Below are positions 24,399-34,091 of a stretch of 64,000 bases of DNA, piece after piece. Source of the DNA: JACDEA01 sp963742585 (GTDB taxonomy: Bacteria; Actinomycetota; Acidimicrobiia; Acidimicrobiales; JACDEA01); NCBI GenBank assembly GCA_963742585.1, contig CAVUMI010000006.1:124001-188000 (forward strand). Reading direction: 5' to 3'. The first letter of the stretch is position 1. Each line of letters opens with the position of its first letter. Under the pieces are notes generated by a model. It was given only the letters and a program-made list of their open reading frames with translations, did not search any database and was not told the DNA's origin. The translations under genes were made by a program, and so were the position numbers.

Positions 24399-24525
24399 GC
24401 GCCTCCAAGTTGCAAATTTGTAACGTCACGCCTCCAAGATCCCCGTAGGCGCGTTGGAACGCGACAAAGCGGTCGTCACGCGCAACTTGGAGGCAGTTCG
24501 TGACAGTTCTGCAACTTGGAGGCGC
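24399..24525. repeat. Nested inverted-repeat element between uspA and lipoprotein gene
   Basis: Outer arms are perfect 16-mers, GCGCCTCCAAGTTGCA (24399-24414) and its complement (24510-24525). Inside are a further CCTCCAAG (from 24431), a further CAACTTGGAGGC (from 24483), GTCACG/CGTGAC pairs, and a central GCGTTggAACGC hairpin. The element fills the gap between two genes and its left arm contains the ribosome binding site of the lipoprotein gene. Confidence 0.7.
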
Positions 24526-24528
24526 GCG

Positions 24529-24909
24529 TTAAGTCGTACGGACGATCAGGAGCGCCGTCGGGATGTGGTGACTGACCTTGTTGGGGACCGAGCCGAGGAA
24601 GAAGCGGCTGGCACCGGTCATGCCCTTGTTGCCCACCACGACCAAGTCGTACTTGCCCTTCTCGGCCTGCTCGACCAGCGCGGTGGAGGGATCGCCACCG
24701 GCCACCACCGTGTCGATGTCGACGCCGGCCGAGGCGTGACGCTTCACCTCGCCGTCGACCACGGCTTGCGCCTTGTCGGCCTTGCCCACACTCATGATCG
24801 TGAGCTTGGAGTTAGAGGCCGCCGCTACCTCGACGGCCCGGTCGACCGCGATGGCCGCGGTAGCCGACCCGTCGGTACCAACCAGGATCCGCTCGTACAC
24901 GCCGGGCAC
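24529..24909 (-). CDS. Universal stress protein, UspA family
   Basis: A 126-residue single-domain USP. The ATP-binding pattern G-x2-G-x9-G-S is present in VVVGNKGMTGASRFFLGSVPNKVSHH, and the N-terminus YERILVGTDGSATAAIAVDRA is typical. It is a cytoplasmic ATP-binding stress protein. The start is GTG. It lies between clpC and the lipoprotein gene, both on the same strand, 14 bases after the clpC stop, so it may be co-expressed with clpC. Confidence 0.93.
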   Translation of the reverse strand: MPGVYERILVGTDGSATAAIAVDRAVEVAAASNSKLTIMSVGKADKAQAVVDGEVKRHASAGVDIDTVVAGGDPSTALVEQAEKGKYDLVVVGNKGMTGASRFFLGSVPNKVSHHIPTALLIVRTT

Positions 24910-24923
24910 GCTAGCCCGACCGC

Positions 24924-27406
<2,483 letters not shown>

Positions 27407-27525
27407 CTAGTGCCTCCTTCTGACGGAATCAGCTTAGTCCTGGGTGGTGTCTAATCGGCATCCCCGTGGCAGGCCGTTACCCCGTTTGTCACCGAATCAG
27501 TCGGTTGGCGTAACGTCCTTAGCAA

Positions 27526-28509
27526 GTGATCAACATCATTCAGGCGCTAGGCCTTCCCACACTTACGGAAGATTTGACAAGGGTCGAGGCCGCCCTGAAA
27601 GCGGCGCTGACCGCCGAAGACCCCTTTCTCAACGAAGTGGCCGGTCACCTCATCGACGCGGGCGGAAAACGCCTCCGACCTGCGCTTACGCTCGTTGCCG
27701 CCGCCGCAGTAGGCAGCGACGGAGCCGCGGCGGATGACGCAATCCGGGGCGGGGTGGCGACAGAGCTCGTTCATATCGGCTCCCTGTACCACGACGACGT
27801 CATGGACGAAGCCGACACCCGGCGAGGTGTGGAGAGCGTGAACCATCGCTGGGGGAACCTGGTGGCGATCCTGGCCGGCGACTACCTGCTGGCGCGCGCG
27901 TCCGAAATGGCGGCGTCCCTGGGCACCGAAGTCGCGGGATTGCTGGCTTCGACCATCGCACGCTTGTGCGACGGCCAGGTGAGCGAGCTGCGGACACTCT
28001 TCGCAGTCGATCGCTCCGAAGCGGCGTACTTCACGTGTATCACAGCCAAGACCGCGTCGCTGATGTCCGCCGCGTGTCGGATCGGCGGCATCGTCACCGG
28101 AGCCGATCGCGCCGACATCGACACCCTCACCGACGTCGGCCTCAAGTTCGGCGTCGCCTTCCAGATCGCCGACGACGTGCTCGATGTCATCGGAACCGAC
28201 GAGGAACTGGGGAAGCCCGCCGGTCACGACCTCGAAGAGGGCGTGTACACATTGCCCTTCCTACGTGCGCTCGCGACCCCCGATGGCGGCCCCGAACTAC
28301 TGCCGCTCCTCGGCGGCACCATCTCCCCCGAGATCCGCGACAAGGCCCGGGCGATTGCCCGCGGCTGTGGTGGCGTGGATTCGGCGGTGGCGACCGCCCG
28401 GCAGTACGCCGATCAGGCCGCGGCGGCCGCGGCACGGCTGCCGGCGAGTGGTATCCGAGATGGTTTGGCCGGTCTTGGGCATGCTGTGTTAGACGCATTG
28501 CCGGCGTAG
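27526..28509 (+). CDS. Polyprenyl diphosphate synthase
   Basis: A 327-residue trans-prenyltransferase. The first aspartate-rich motif is LYHDDVMDEADTRRG, the second QIADDVLDVIG; GGKRLRPAL and SVNHRWGN are further family marks. Such enzymes extend farnesyl diphosphate with isopentenyl units to make the side chain of menaquinone. The starting codon is GTG 27526, divergent from clpC. Precursors come from the IspD/IspF pathway encoded in the same window. Chain length cannot be read with confidence by eye. Confidence 0.9.
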   Translation: MINIIQALGLPTLTEDLTRVEAALKAALTAEDPFLNEVAGHLIDAGGKRLRPALTLVAAAAVGSDGAAADDAIRGGVATELVHIGSLYHDDVMDEADTRRGVESVNHRWGNLVAILAGDYLLARASEMAASLGTEVAGLLASTIARLCDGQVSELRTLFAVDRSEAAYFTCITAKTASLMSAACRIGGIVTGADRADIDTLTDVGLKFGVAFQIADDVLDVIGTDEELGKPAGHDLEEGVYTLPFLRALATPDGGPELLPLLGGTISPEIRDKARAIARGCGGVDSAVATARQYADQAAAAAARLPASGIRDGLAGLGHAVLDALPA

Positions 28510-28525
28510 ACCCCTGGGGAGGGAC

Positions 28526-29254
28526 ATGGAAACCAGCAAGGGCGAACGCGCTTCTCCACCGCGTCGCGCGTGGGTGGTGCCGTTCGTCATCGTGGGGGTT
28601 CTCGTTCTGCTGGCCCCGATCGCGCTGGCCATCGCCAACAGCGGGGACGACACGGACACAGCGTCGAGTTCCGCGACCTCATCCACGTCATCAACGTCAT
28701 CAACGTCGACGACGACGGTCGCCGTCGTCGTAGAGACGACGACGTCGATCTTCGACGCGTCCACCACCTCGACGTCGGCGCTCACGGTCACCCCGACGCC
28801 GACGACGGTCGCGGCCGCGAACTGCCGCAACAGCACGAGCGCCTCCTGCGGCGCGTTCCGCTGGGACCCACAGCCAGGCGCCAACCGGCCGATCACGATC
28901 GAAGTCCAGTGGGACAACAGCGTGCCGCGCGTCGGCGAAGAGGTGATCTTCAATGTCACCGTCGCCGACCCCGACGCCACGCCCATCAAGGAAGGCGCCT
29001 GCGGCAACGGGAACGGCATGTCCTTCGGCGACGGCGCGGCGATCCCCACGTCGTGCAATACGCCCTGCTCGGCCGCCCGCTACGGCCCGTGGACGCCGCC
29101 GGCGACGGCCCGAGGCGCTGCGACGTTCGCCTACCGCCACGTGTACAGCTCCCCTGGCACCTACAGCCCGCGGGTGGCCTTCGCATCGGGTGACCGCTGC
29201 AATCCCTACGCCAGCGTGAACCACCTCACGTTCACCATCACCGTCACCGAATAA
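28526..29254 (+). CDS. Single-pass membrane protein with six-Cys ectodomain (paralogue 1)
   Basis: A 242-residue protein: cytoplasmic N-terminus, membrane helix (about 16-37), Ser/Thr-rich stalk (45-96), then an extracellular domain with six cysteines: NCRN, SCGAFRW, ACG, SCNTPC and RCNPYAS. The segment VGEEVIFNVTVADPDATPI resembles a PKD/Ig-like beta sandwich. The same domain, cysteine for cysteine, is in the protein encoded at 29787-30620. I know no named family for it. GGGAGG lies four bases before the ATG. It precedes an ECF sigma gene, so a sensing role is possible. Confidence 0.7.
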   Translation: METSKGERASPPRRAWVVPFVIVGVLVLLAPIALAIANSGDDTDTASSSATSSTSSTSSTSTTTVAVVVETTTSIFDASTTSTSALTVTPTPTTVAAANCRNSTSASCGAFRWDPQPGANRPITIEVQWDNSVPRVGEEVIFNVTVADPDATPIKEGACGNGNGMSFGDGAAIPTSCNTPCSAARYGPWTPPATARGAATFAYRHVYSSPGTYSPRVAFASGDRCNPYASVNHLTFTITVTE

Positions 29255-29301
29255 ACCCCGCACACGTCAACCCGAAAAGGTCCGCGATCGTTTAGTTGTA
29301 T

Positions 29302-29803
29302 ATGGCGCGGCCCGCGACGGGACGAGGAGTTCGAGGACGCCTTTGACCGCCTCTTCCCGCGGGCACTGCGGCTGGCCGACCGGATCCTCGGCGACGAGGC
29401 GGCCGCTGAAGATGTCGCCGCCGAGGCGCTGGCCCGTACGTGCCTCCACTGGCCGAAGATTCGTGAGACCTCCTACCTCGACGGCTGGGTACTGCGCGTC
29501 GCGGCCAACCTGGCCATCGACGCCACACGGCGGCGGCCGCTCCGCCTCACCGCCCGCACGCTCCCGGCCGAGGACGACGCCGTCGCACTGCGACTGGCCC
29601 TCGTCGCCGCGCTGCGCCACCTGTCGAGGCGCCAGCGTGAAGTCATCGCCTTGCACTACCTGAGTGACCTCAGTGAAGCCGACGTCGCCATCGCGCTCGG
29701 CATCTCGGAGGGCTCCGTGAAGACGCACACCAGTCGAGGCCTGGCCGCGCTGCGGCAACGCCTCGGCGATACCGAGGAGGTCCCCCTTGCCCTCAGAACG
29801 TGA
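29302..29803 (+). CDS. ECF sigma factor (SigE-like), frameshifted near its start
   Basis: Translation from about 29321 gives a clear sigma-70 protein: EFEDAFDRLFPRALRLADRIL, DVAAEALARTCLHWPKI, LDGWVLRVAANLAIDATRRRP (region 2) and LRHLSRRQREVIALHYLSDL then SEADVAIALGISEGSVKTHT (region 4). No ATG, GTG or TTG is in this frame upstream, but an ATG at 29302 in another frame joins it if one G is removed from the GGG at 29319-29321, giving about 166 residues. Either that G is an error or the gene uses a rare start such as ATA. It overlaps the next gene by 17 bases. Confidence 0.75.
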
Positions 29804-30620
29804 CGAGTTGCTCGACCGCGTGTACGCGCGGGCGGATGGGTTGTGGTGGCGCCGGCGGTTCGCGCCGATCACGGCGGGGGTCCTGGTGCTCTCGCTGGCG
29901 ATCGGCATACCGGTGTTGCGGTCGGGCGACGGCGGACGTCCGACCAGACTGGCCACCGCGCCCAACGAGACATCGACCTCGGTCGAGCCGGACACCATGG
30001 GCGGCGTTGCCGAGCCCGGTGATCCGGCCACGACGACCACCACGACCGCGACGTCGGCCGGGAGCCCGGCGAAGCCCACGACCACCGTCAAGCGCGGCGG
30101 CGTCACAGGAACCCCGGTGCCGGGCGCGCCGACCACGACCACCGCGCCCGGCACCGCGCCACCGGACCGCTGTCGCAACAACAACGGCGACCCGTCGTGC
30201 GGCGAGTTCCGCTGGGCCACGAGTCCGGGCCCCAACGCGCCGCTCGCCTTCACCATCACCTACTCGCCCCAAAAGCCGCACCCGGGCCAGGAGGTCACGT
30301 TCACGGTGCGCGTGGTGGATCCCGACGCGTCACCGATCAATAGCTGCGGAGACGCCTACGACGACCAGCCGACGTTCGCCGCCGTGGGCTGTATGCACAC
30401 GATGGAGTGCGCGGCCAACTACGGACCGTGGGACGTGCCGCCGAAGCAACGCGGCGAGGCCACCTTCACGTACAAGCACGCGTTCGTGTCGGCTGGCGAG
30501 CACACCGCCGAGTTCCACGCTGAGTCGTTGCAGGGCTCGAAGTCGGCCGGCCAGTGCGCGGCGCAGCCGAACCCGTATGCGAGCGTCGGGTCGCAAACGG
30601 TGAAAGTGGCGGTGAGCTAG
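29787..30620 (+). CDS. Sigma-linked membrane protein with six-Cys ectodomain (paralogue 2)
   Basis: A 277-residue protein with a cytoplasmic segment of about 26 residues (SERDELLDRVYARADGLWWRRR), one membrane helix, a long Thr/Pro-rich stalk and a C-terminal domain sharing all six cysteines and the blocks CGEFRW, VVDPDASPI, YGPW, RGEATFTYKHAF and NPYASV with paralogue 1. The TTG start has a strong GAGGAGG upstream and lies inside the end of the sigma gene, a layout usual for anti-sigma factors. The short cytoplasmic part lacks a ZAS zinc motif, so an anti-sigma role is only a hypothesis. Confidence 0.75.
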   Translation: MPSERDELLDRVYARADGLWWRRRFAPITAGVLVLSLAIGIPVLRSGDGGRPTRLATAPNETSTSVEPDTMGGVAEPGDPATTTTTTATSAGSPAKPTTTVKRGGVTGTPVPGAPTTTTAPGTAPPDRCRNNNGDPSCGEFRWATSPGPNAPLAFTITYSPQKPHPGQEVTFTVRVVDPDASPINSCGDAYDDQPTFAAVGCMHTMECAANYGPWDVPPKQRGEATFTYKHAFVSAGEHTAEFHAESLQGSKSAGQCAAQPNPYASVGSQTVKVAVS

Positions 30621-32023
30621 GTCGCTTCGGGCCGCAGCAGCGGGAAGGCGATGACGTCGCGGATGTTGGCCGCGTCGGTGAGCAGCATGACGAGCCGGTC
30701 GATGCCGATGCCCAGGCCGCCGGTGGGCGGCAACCCGTACTCCAGGGCTCGCACGTAGTCGTCGTCGACACCCATGGCCTCGTCATCGCCGCCGGCGCGG
30801 GCTCGGGCCTGATCCTCGAAGCGGGCCCGCTGATCGGCGGCGTCGGTCAGCTCGCTGAACGCGTTGCCGATCTCGCGACCAGCCACGATCGGCTCGAACC
30901 GTTCGACGAGACCGGGCACCTCCCGGTGCACACGGGCGAGCGGTGACACCTCTTGCGGGTAATCGAGGACAAACACCGGGCCCCAGAGCCGGTGTTCGGT
31001 GGTCTTCTCGTAGATCTCAAGGATGAGCTTGCCCGGGCCCCATGAGTCGTCGATGTTCTCGACACCGTGGTCGGTGGCGATGGCCACCAACTCGCCGCGG
31101 GGCATACGCACGTCGAGACGCACACCTGCGTGCTCCTCGATGAGGTCGAGCATCGTGGCTCGGCGCCATGGTGGCGTGAGGTCGAGCGCCTGGCCTTGGT
31201 AGGTCAGCTTGGTGGTGCCACACACCTCGGTGGTGACGTGGGCGACGAGTTCCTCGATGAGCGCGGCCATGTCGCCGTAGTCGGCGTAGGCCTGGTACGC
31301 CTCGAGCATCGTGTACACCGGCTGATGGGTGCGATCGATGCCCTCGTTGCGGAACACGGGGCCGATCTCGAAGACCCGCTCGAAGCCGCCGACCACCAAC
31401 CGCTTCAGGTGCAGCTCCAACGCGATGCGCAGATAAAAATCGGTGTCGAGCGCGTTGTGATGAGTGACGAATGGCCGGGCCGTGGCACCTCCCGGGATGG
31501 CGTGCAGCACCGGCGTCTCCACCTCGATGAACCCGCGGTCTTCGAGGAACCGCCGCGTGAGGCTGATAACCCTGCTGCGGACAAGCAACGCGCGGCGCGC
31601 GTCCTCGGTGACCCAGAGGTCGACGTAGCGCTGGCGATAGCGCGTGTCGACGTCGGTCACGCCGTGCCACTTGTCCGGGAAACCACGCTTGGTTTCGGCC
31701 AGCAGGGTCCAGCGCGCCGCCTTCACGCTGAGCTCCCCGCGCCGCGTCTTGACCACTTCGCCGGTGACGCCGATCCAGTCCCCCAGTGACAGCTTGGAAA
31801 ACTCGTCGTAGCCCTCGGTCCAGTCGGCGCCGGCCCACACCTGTAGTCGACCGGTCGAGTCCTGGAGGACACCGAAGTCCATCTTCCCGCCGGGCCGGTG
31901 CAGCATCAGGCGGCCGGCAACCGTGACTTCTTTGCCCGTTTCCGCGCCGGACTCGAGCGCGTCGAACTCATCGCGGATCGCCGCGGCCGTCGCGTCGGGC
32001 TCGAACCGGTAGGGAATGTTCAT
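30617..32023 (-). CDS. lysS: Lysyl-tRNA synthetase, class II
   Basis: A 468-residue class II synthetase. The OB-fold anticodon-binding domain comes first (about 35-135: VTVAGRLMLHRPGGKMDFGVLQD), then class II motif 1 (RFLEDRGFIEVETPVLH), motif 2 (FRNEGIDRTHQPVYTMLE) and motif 3 (GLGIGIDRLVMLL). Slightly shorter at the N-terminus than E. coli LysS. It lies in the same strand and order as in mycobacteria (clpC, lysS, coaX). Its stop overlaps the convergent membrane-protein gene by four bases. Confidence 0.97.
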   Translation of the reverse strand: MNIPYRFEPDATAAAIRDEFDALESGAETGKEVTVAGRLMLHRPGGKMDFGVLQDSTGRLQVWAGADWTEGYDEFSKLSLGDWIGVTGEVVKTRRGELSVKAARWTLLAETKRGFPDKWHGVTDVDTRYRQRYVDLWVTEDARRALLVRSRVISLTRRFLEDRGFIEVETPVLHAIPGGATARPFVTHHNALDTDFYLRIALELHLKRLVVGGFERVFEIGPVFRNEGIDRTHQPVYTMLEAYQAYADYGDMAALIEELVAHVTTEVCGTTKLTYQGQALDLTPPWRRATMLDLIEEHAGVRLDVRMPRGELVAIATDHGVENIDDSWGPGKLILEIYEKTTEHRLWGPVFVLDYPQEVSPLARVHREVPGLVERFEPIVAGREIGNAFSELTDAADQRARFEDQARARAGGDDEAMGVDDDYVRALEYGLPPTGGLGIGIDRLVMLLTDAANIRDVIAFPLLRPEAT

Positions 32024-32065
32024 TACGCCAGGCAGGCTAGAGGCCGCTGCACGGCAGGTGACCGT

Positions 32066-32512
32066 TCATTCGCGCCACTCCAGCGGCGTCGGTGGTATCC
32101 GATCCTGCAACAGGTCCTTGAGCAGGGCACCCGAGTGGGGCGCGGGCTCGAGTCCGACACATTCATCGAGCTCGTCAGCGCCCCACCACCGGTATTCGTC
32201 GAACACCTCGTAGTCAGGATGACCCGGGCCGGTGTGTGGCTCGAAATTGGCGCAGCGCACGAGGTAGAAGCGGTGCTGATATCCGTCGCGCCAGAACCAG
32301 GTGGCAACGTGCGGGCCCGCCACCACACCGGTCAGGCCCGTCTCCTCGGCGACCTCACGCGCCAGCGCTTCCTCGTCGGTCTCACCTTCCTCAACGCCGC
32401 CACCCGGGCAGAGCCAGAACCGCGTTCCGTCAGATGGGCGCGCCCACTTAACGAGGAGAACCCTCGCTTGGTCGTCGACGATGACCCCGCGCACCGAGGC
32501 GCGCGCCGTCAC
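32066..32512 (-). CDS. Nudix hydrolase
   Basis: A 148-residue Nudix protein. The box G-x5-E-x7-REUxEExGU is complete: GGVEEGETDEEALAREVAEETG. The fold starts at RASVRGVIVDDQARVLLVKW. I prefer GTG 32512, which makes a GTGA overlap with coaX; 15 more codons upstream are open but not family-like. The substrate is unknown; nucleoside-diphosphate derivatives are usual. Placement at the end of a NAD/pantothenate/CoA gene run could suggest a pyridine-nucleotide or CoA-type substrate, though this is only context. Confidence 0.9.
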   Translation of the reverse strand: MTARASVRGVIVDDQARVLLVKWARPSDGTRFWLCPGGGVEEGETDEEALAREVAEETGLTGVVAGPHVATWFWRDGYQHRFYLVRCANFEPHTGPGHPDYEVFDEYRWWGADELDECVGLEPAPHSGALLKDLLQDRIPPTPLEWRE

Positions 32513-33273
32513 TGATTGCGTTGCCAGACGATGCGCAAGCCGTGCAGCGTAAGCCACGGTTCGAGGTGATCGATGGTCTCGGAGACCGGCATGATCAGCT
32601 CGGCCAAGCCGCCTGTGGCGACGACAGAACAGTCGCCCAGCTCCTTCTGGAAGCGGCGCACGAGACCGTCGACCTGCGCGGCGAATCCGTAGACGACGCC
32701 CGATTGGATCGACTCCATCGTGGTCTTGCCGATGACGTGACGAGGTTCGACCAGCTCCACTCGCCGCAGGAGTGAGGCACGGCCGAACAACGCGTCGAGG
32801 CTGATCTCGATGCCCGGGAAGATGGCGCCGCCCATGTACTCGCCGTTGGCCGACACCGCCTCGATGGTGTTGGCCGTCCCGAAGTCCACGACCACCGTCG
32901 GCCCGCCGTACAGGTCGTACGCACCGACCGCGTCGGCGATGCGGTCGGGCCCGACCTCCTTGGGGTCGTCATAGAGGATGGGCATCCCGCTCTTGACACC
33001 GGGGCCGAGCACGAGTGGCGCAAAGCCGGCATAGCGCTCGGTCATGTCGCGCAGCGCGGCGGTCACCCGCGGCACGCCGGAGCAGATGGCGACGCCGGTG
33101 ACGTGCTCGTCGAACGTCAGGCCGTGCAGGTCGATGAGCTGGGCGAACAGGAGGCCGAGTTCGTCCGAGGTGCGCTCGGCGTTGGTGGCAATGCGCCAGT
33201 GGTCGACCAGCTCGACGTCGTCATACATCCCGACCACCGTGTTGGTGTTGCCGACGTCAATCGCTAACAACAT
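32509..33273 (-). CDS. coaX: Type III pantothenate kinase
   Basis: A 254-residue ASKHA-fold kinase for the first step of CoA synthesis. The phosphate loop is LLAIDVGNTNTVVGMY (residues 2-17); other motifs are GPDRIADAVGAY (pantothenate site), VVVDFGTANTIEAV and GGAIFPGIEISLDALF. CoaX enzymes need a monovalent cation and are not inhibited by CoA. Starts at ATG 33273, four bases after the nadC stop. With panC and panD it completes the pantothenate-to-CoA entry in one run. Confidence 0.95.
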   Translation of the reverse strand: MLLAIDVGNTNTVVGMYDDVELVDHWRIATNAERTSDELGLLFAQLIDLHGLTFDEHVTGVAICSGVPRVTAALRDMTERYAGFAPLVLGPGVKSGMPILYDDPKEVGPDRIADAVGAYDLYGGPTVVVDFGTANTIEAVSANGEYMGGAIFPGIEISLDALFGRASLLRRVELVEPRHVIGKTTMESIQSGVVYGFAAQVDGLVRRFQKELGDCSVVATGGLAELIMPVSETIDHLEPWLTLHGLRIVWQRNQ

Positions 33274-33277
33274 GTCT

Positions 33278-34091
33278 CTACAGGTCCAATCCGATGTCGA
33301 GGATGGGGGCCGAGTGCGTGATCGCACCGACCGAGATCATGTCCGGCCCAGCTTCGGCATAGGCGCGGACCGTGTCGAGGTTCACGCCGCCGGAGACTTC
33401 TACCAGCGCCTGGTGATCGATCTCCTTCACGCACGTCGCGACGTCGCCGGGCGACATGTTGTCGAGCATGACGACATCGACACCGGCGGCCACCGCCTCG
33501 CACGCTTGCTCGACACGGTCGCACTCGACTTCCACGCCCCGACCCGGCCACATCTCTCTGGCCCGCTTCACCGCGTCGGCGATCGACAGCCCGGCCAGGT
33601 GGTTGTCCTTCACCAGCACCATGTCGGAAAGCGAGCCGCGGTGGTTGTGCCCGCCGCCCGCTCGCACCGCCGCCTTCTCGAGCGCGGCGCAGGCCAGGAG
33701 TCGTCTTGCGGGTGTCGAGCACCCGCACGCCGGCGCCGGCAATTGCGTCGACGTAGCGGCGCGTGAGCGTCGCGATGCCTGACAGATGGCAAAGGAAGTT
33801 CAATGCGGTGCGCTCGGCGGTGAGGATCGCCGCCAAAGGTCCGTCCACCTCGGCGATGCGTTGGCCCGGCTCGAGGAGATCGCCGTCGTGCGCGCGCCAT
33901 TCGAGGAACACCGACGGGTCGACCTGGCCGAAGGCTTCATCGGCGCACGCTGCGCCGGCCAACACGCCGGCCTCGCGCGCGACGAGCGCGCCACGCCCGC
34001 GCGCACCGGGGTCGAGCAACGCGGCGGTGATGTCGCCGAGGGGTCCGAGATCCTCCTCGATGGCGCGACGGATGGCGTCGGCGACGGTCAC
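33278..34091 (-). CDS. nadC: Quinolinate phosphoribosyltransferase NadC (frameshifted)
   Basis: Converts quinolinate and PRPP to nicotinate mononucleotide. The N-terminal half reads AIRRAIEEDLGPLGDITAALL to LNFLCHLSGIATLTRRYV and DTRKTTPGLR; the second half continues in another frame as ALEKAAVRAGGGHNHRGSLS, DMVLVKDNHLAG and VEVSGGVNLDTVRAYAE. One extra base in the GCGCGGCGC run near 33686 explains the break; corrected length is 270, normal for NadC. The GTG start overlaps nadB (GTGA). All catalytic motifs survive, so a sequence error is likely. Confidence 0.92.

Noticed and set aside
29343..29663. A 106-codon open frame within the ECF sigma region
   Set aside because: It is Arg/Pro/Ser-rich and out of frame with the sigma-factor motifs, which are clear one frame over.
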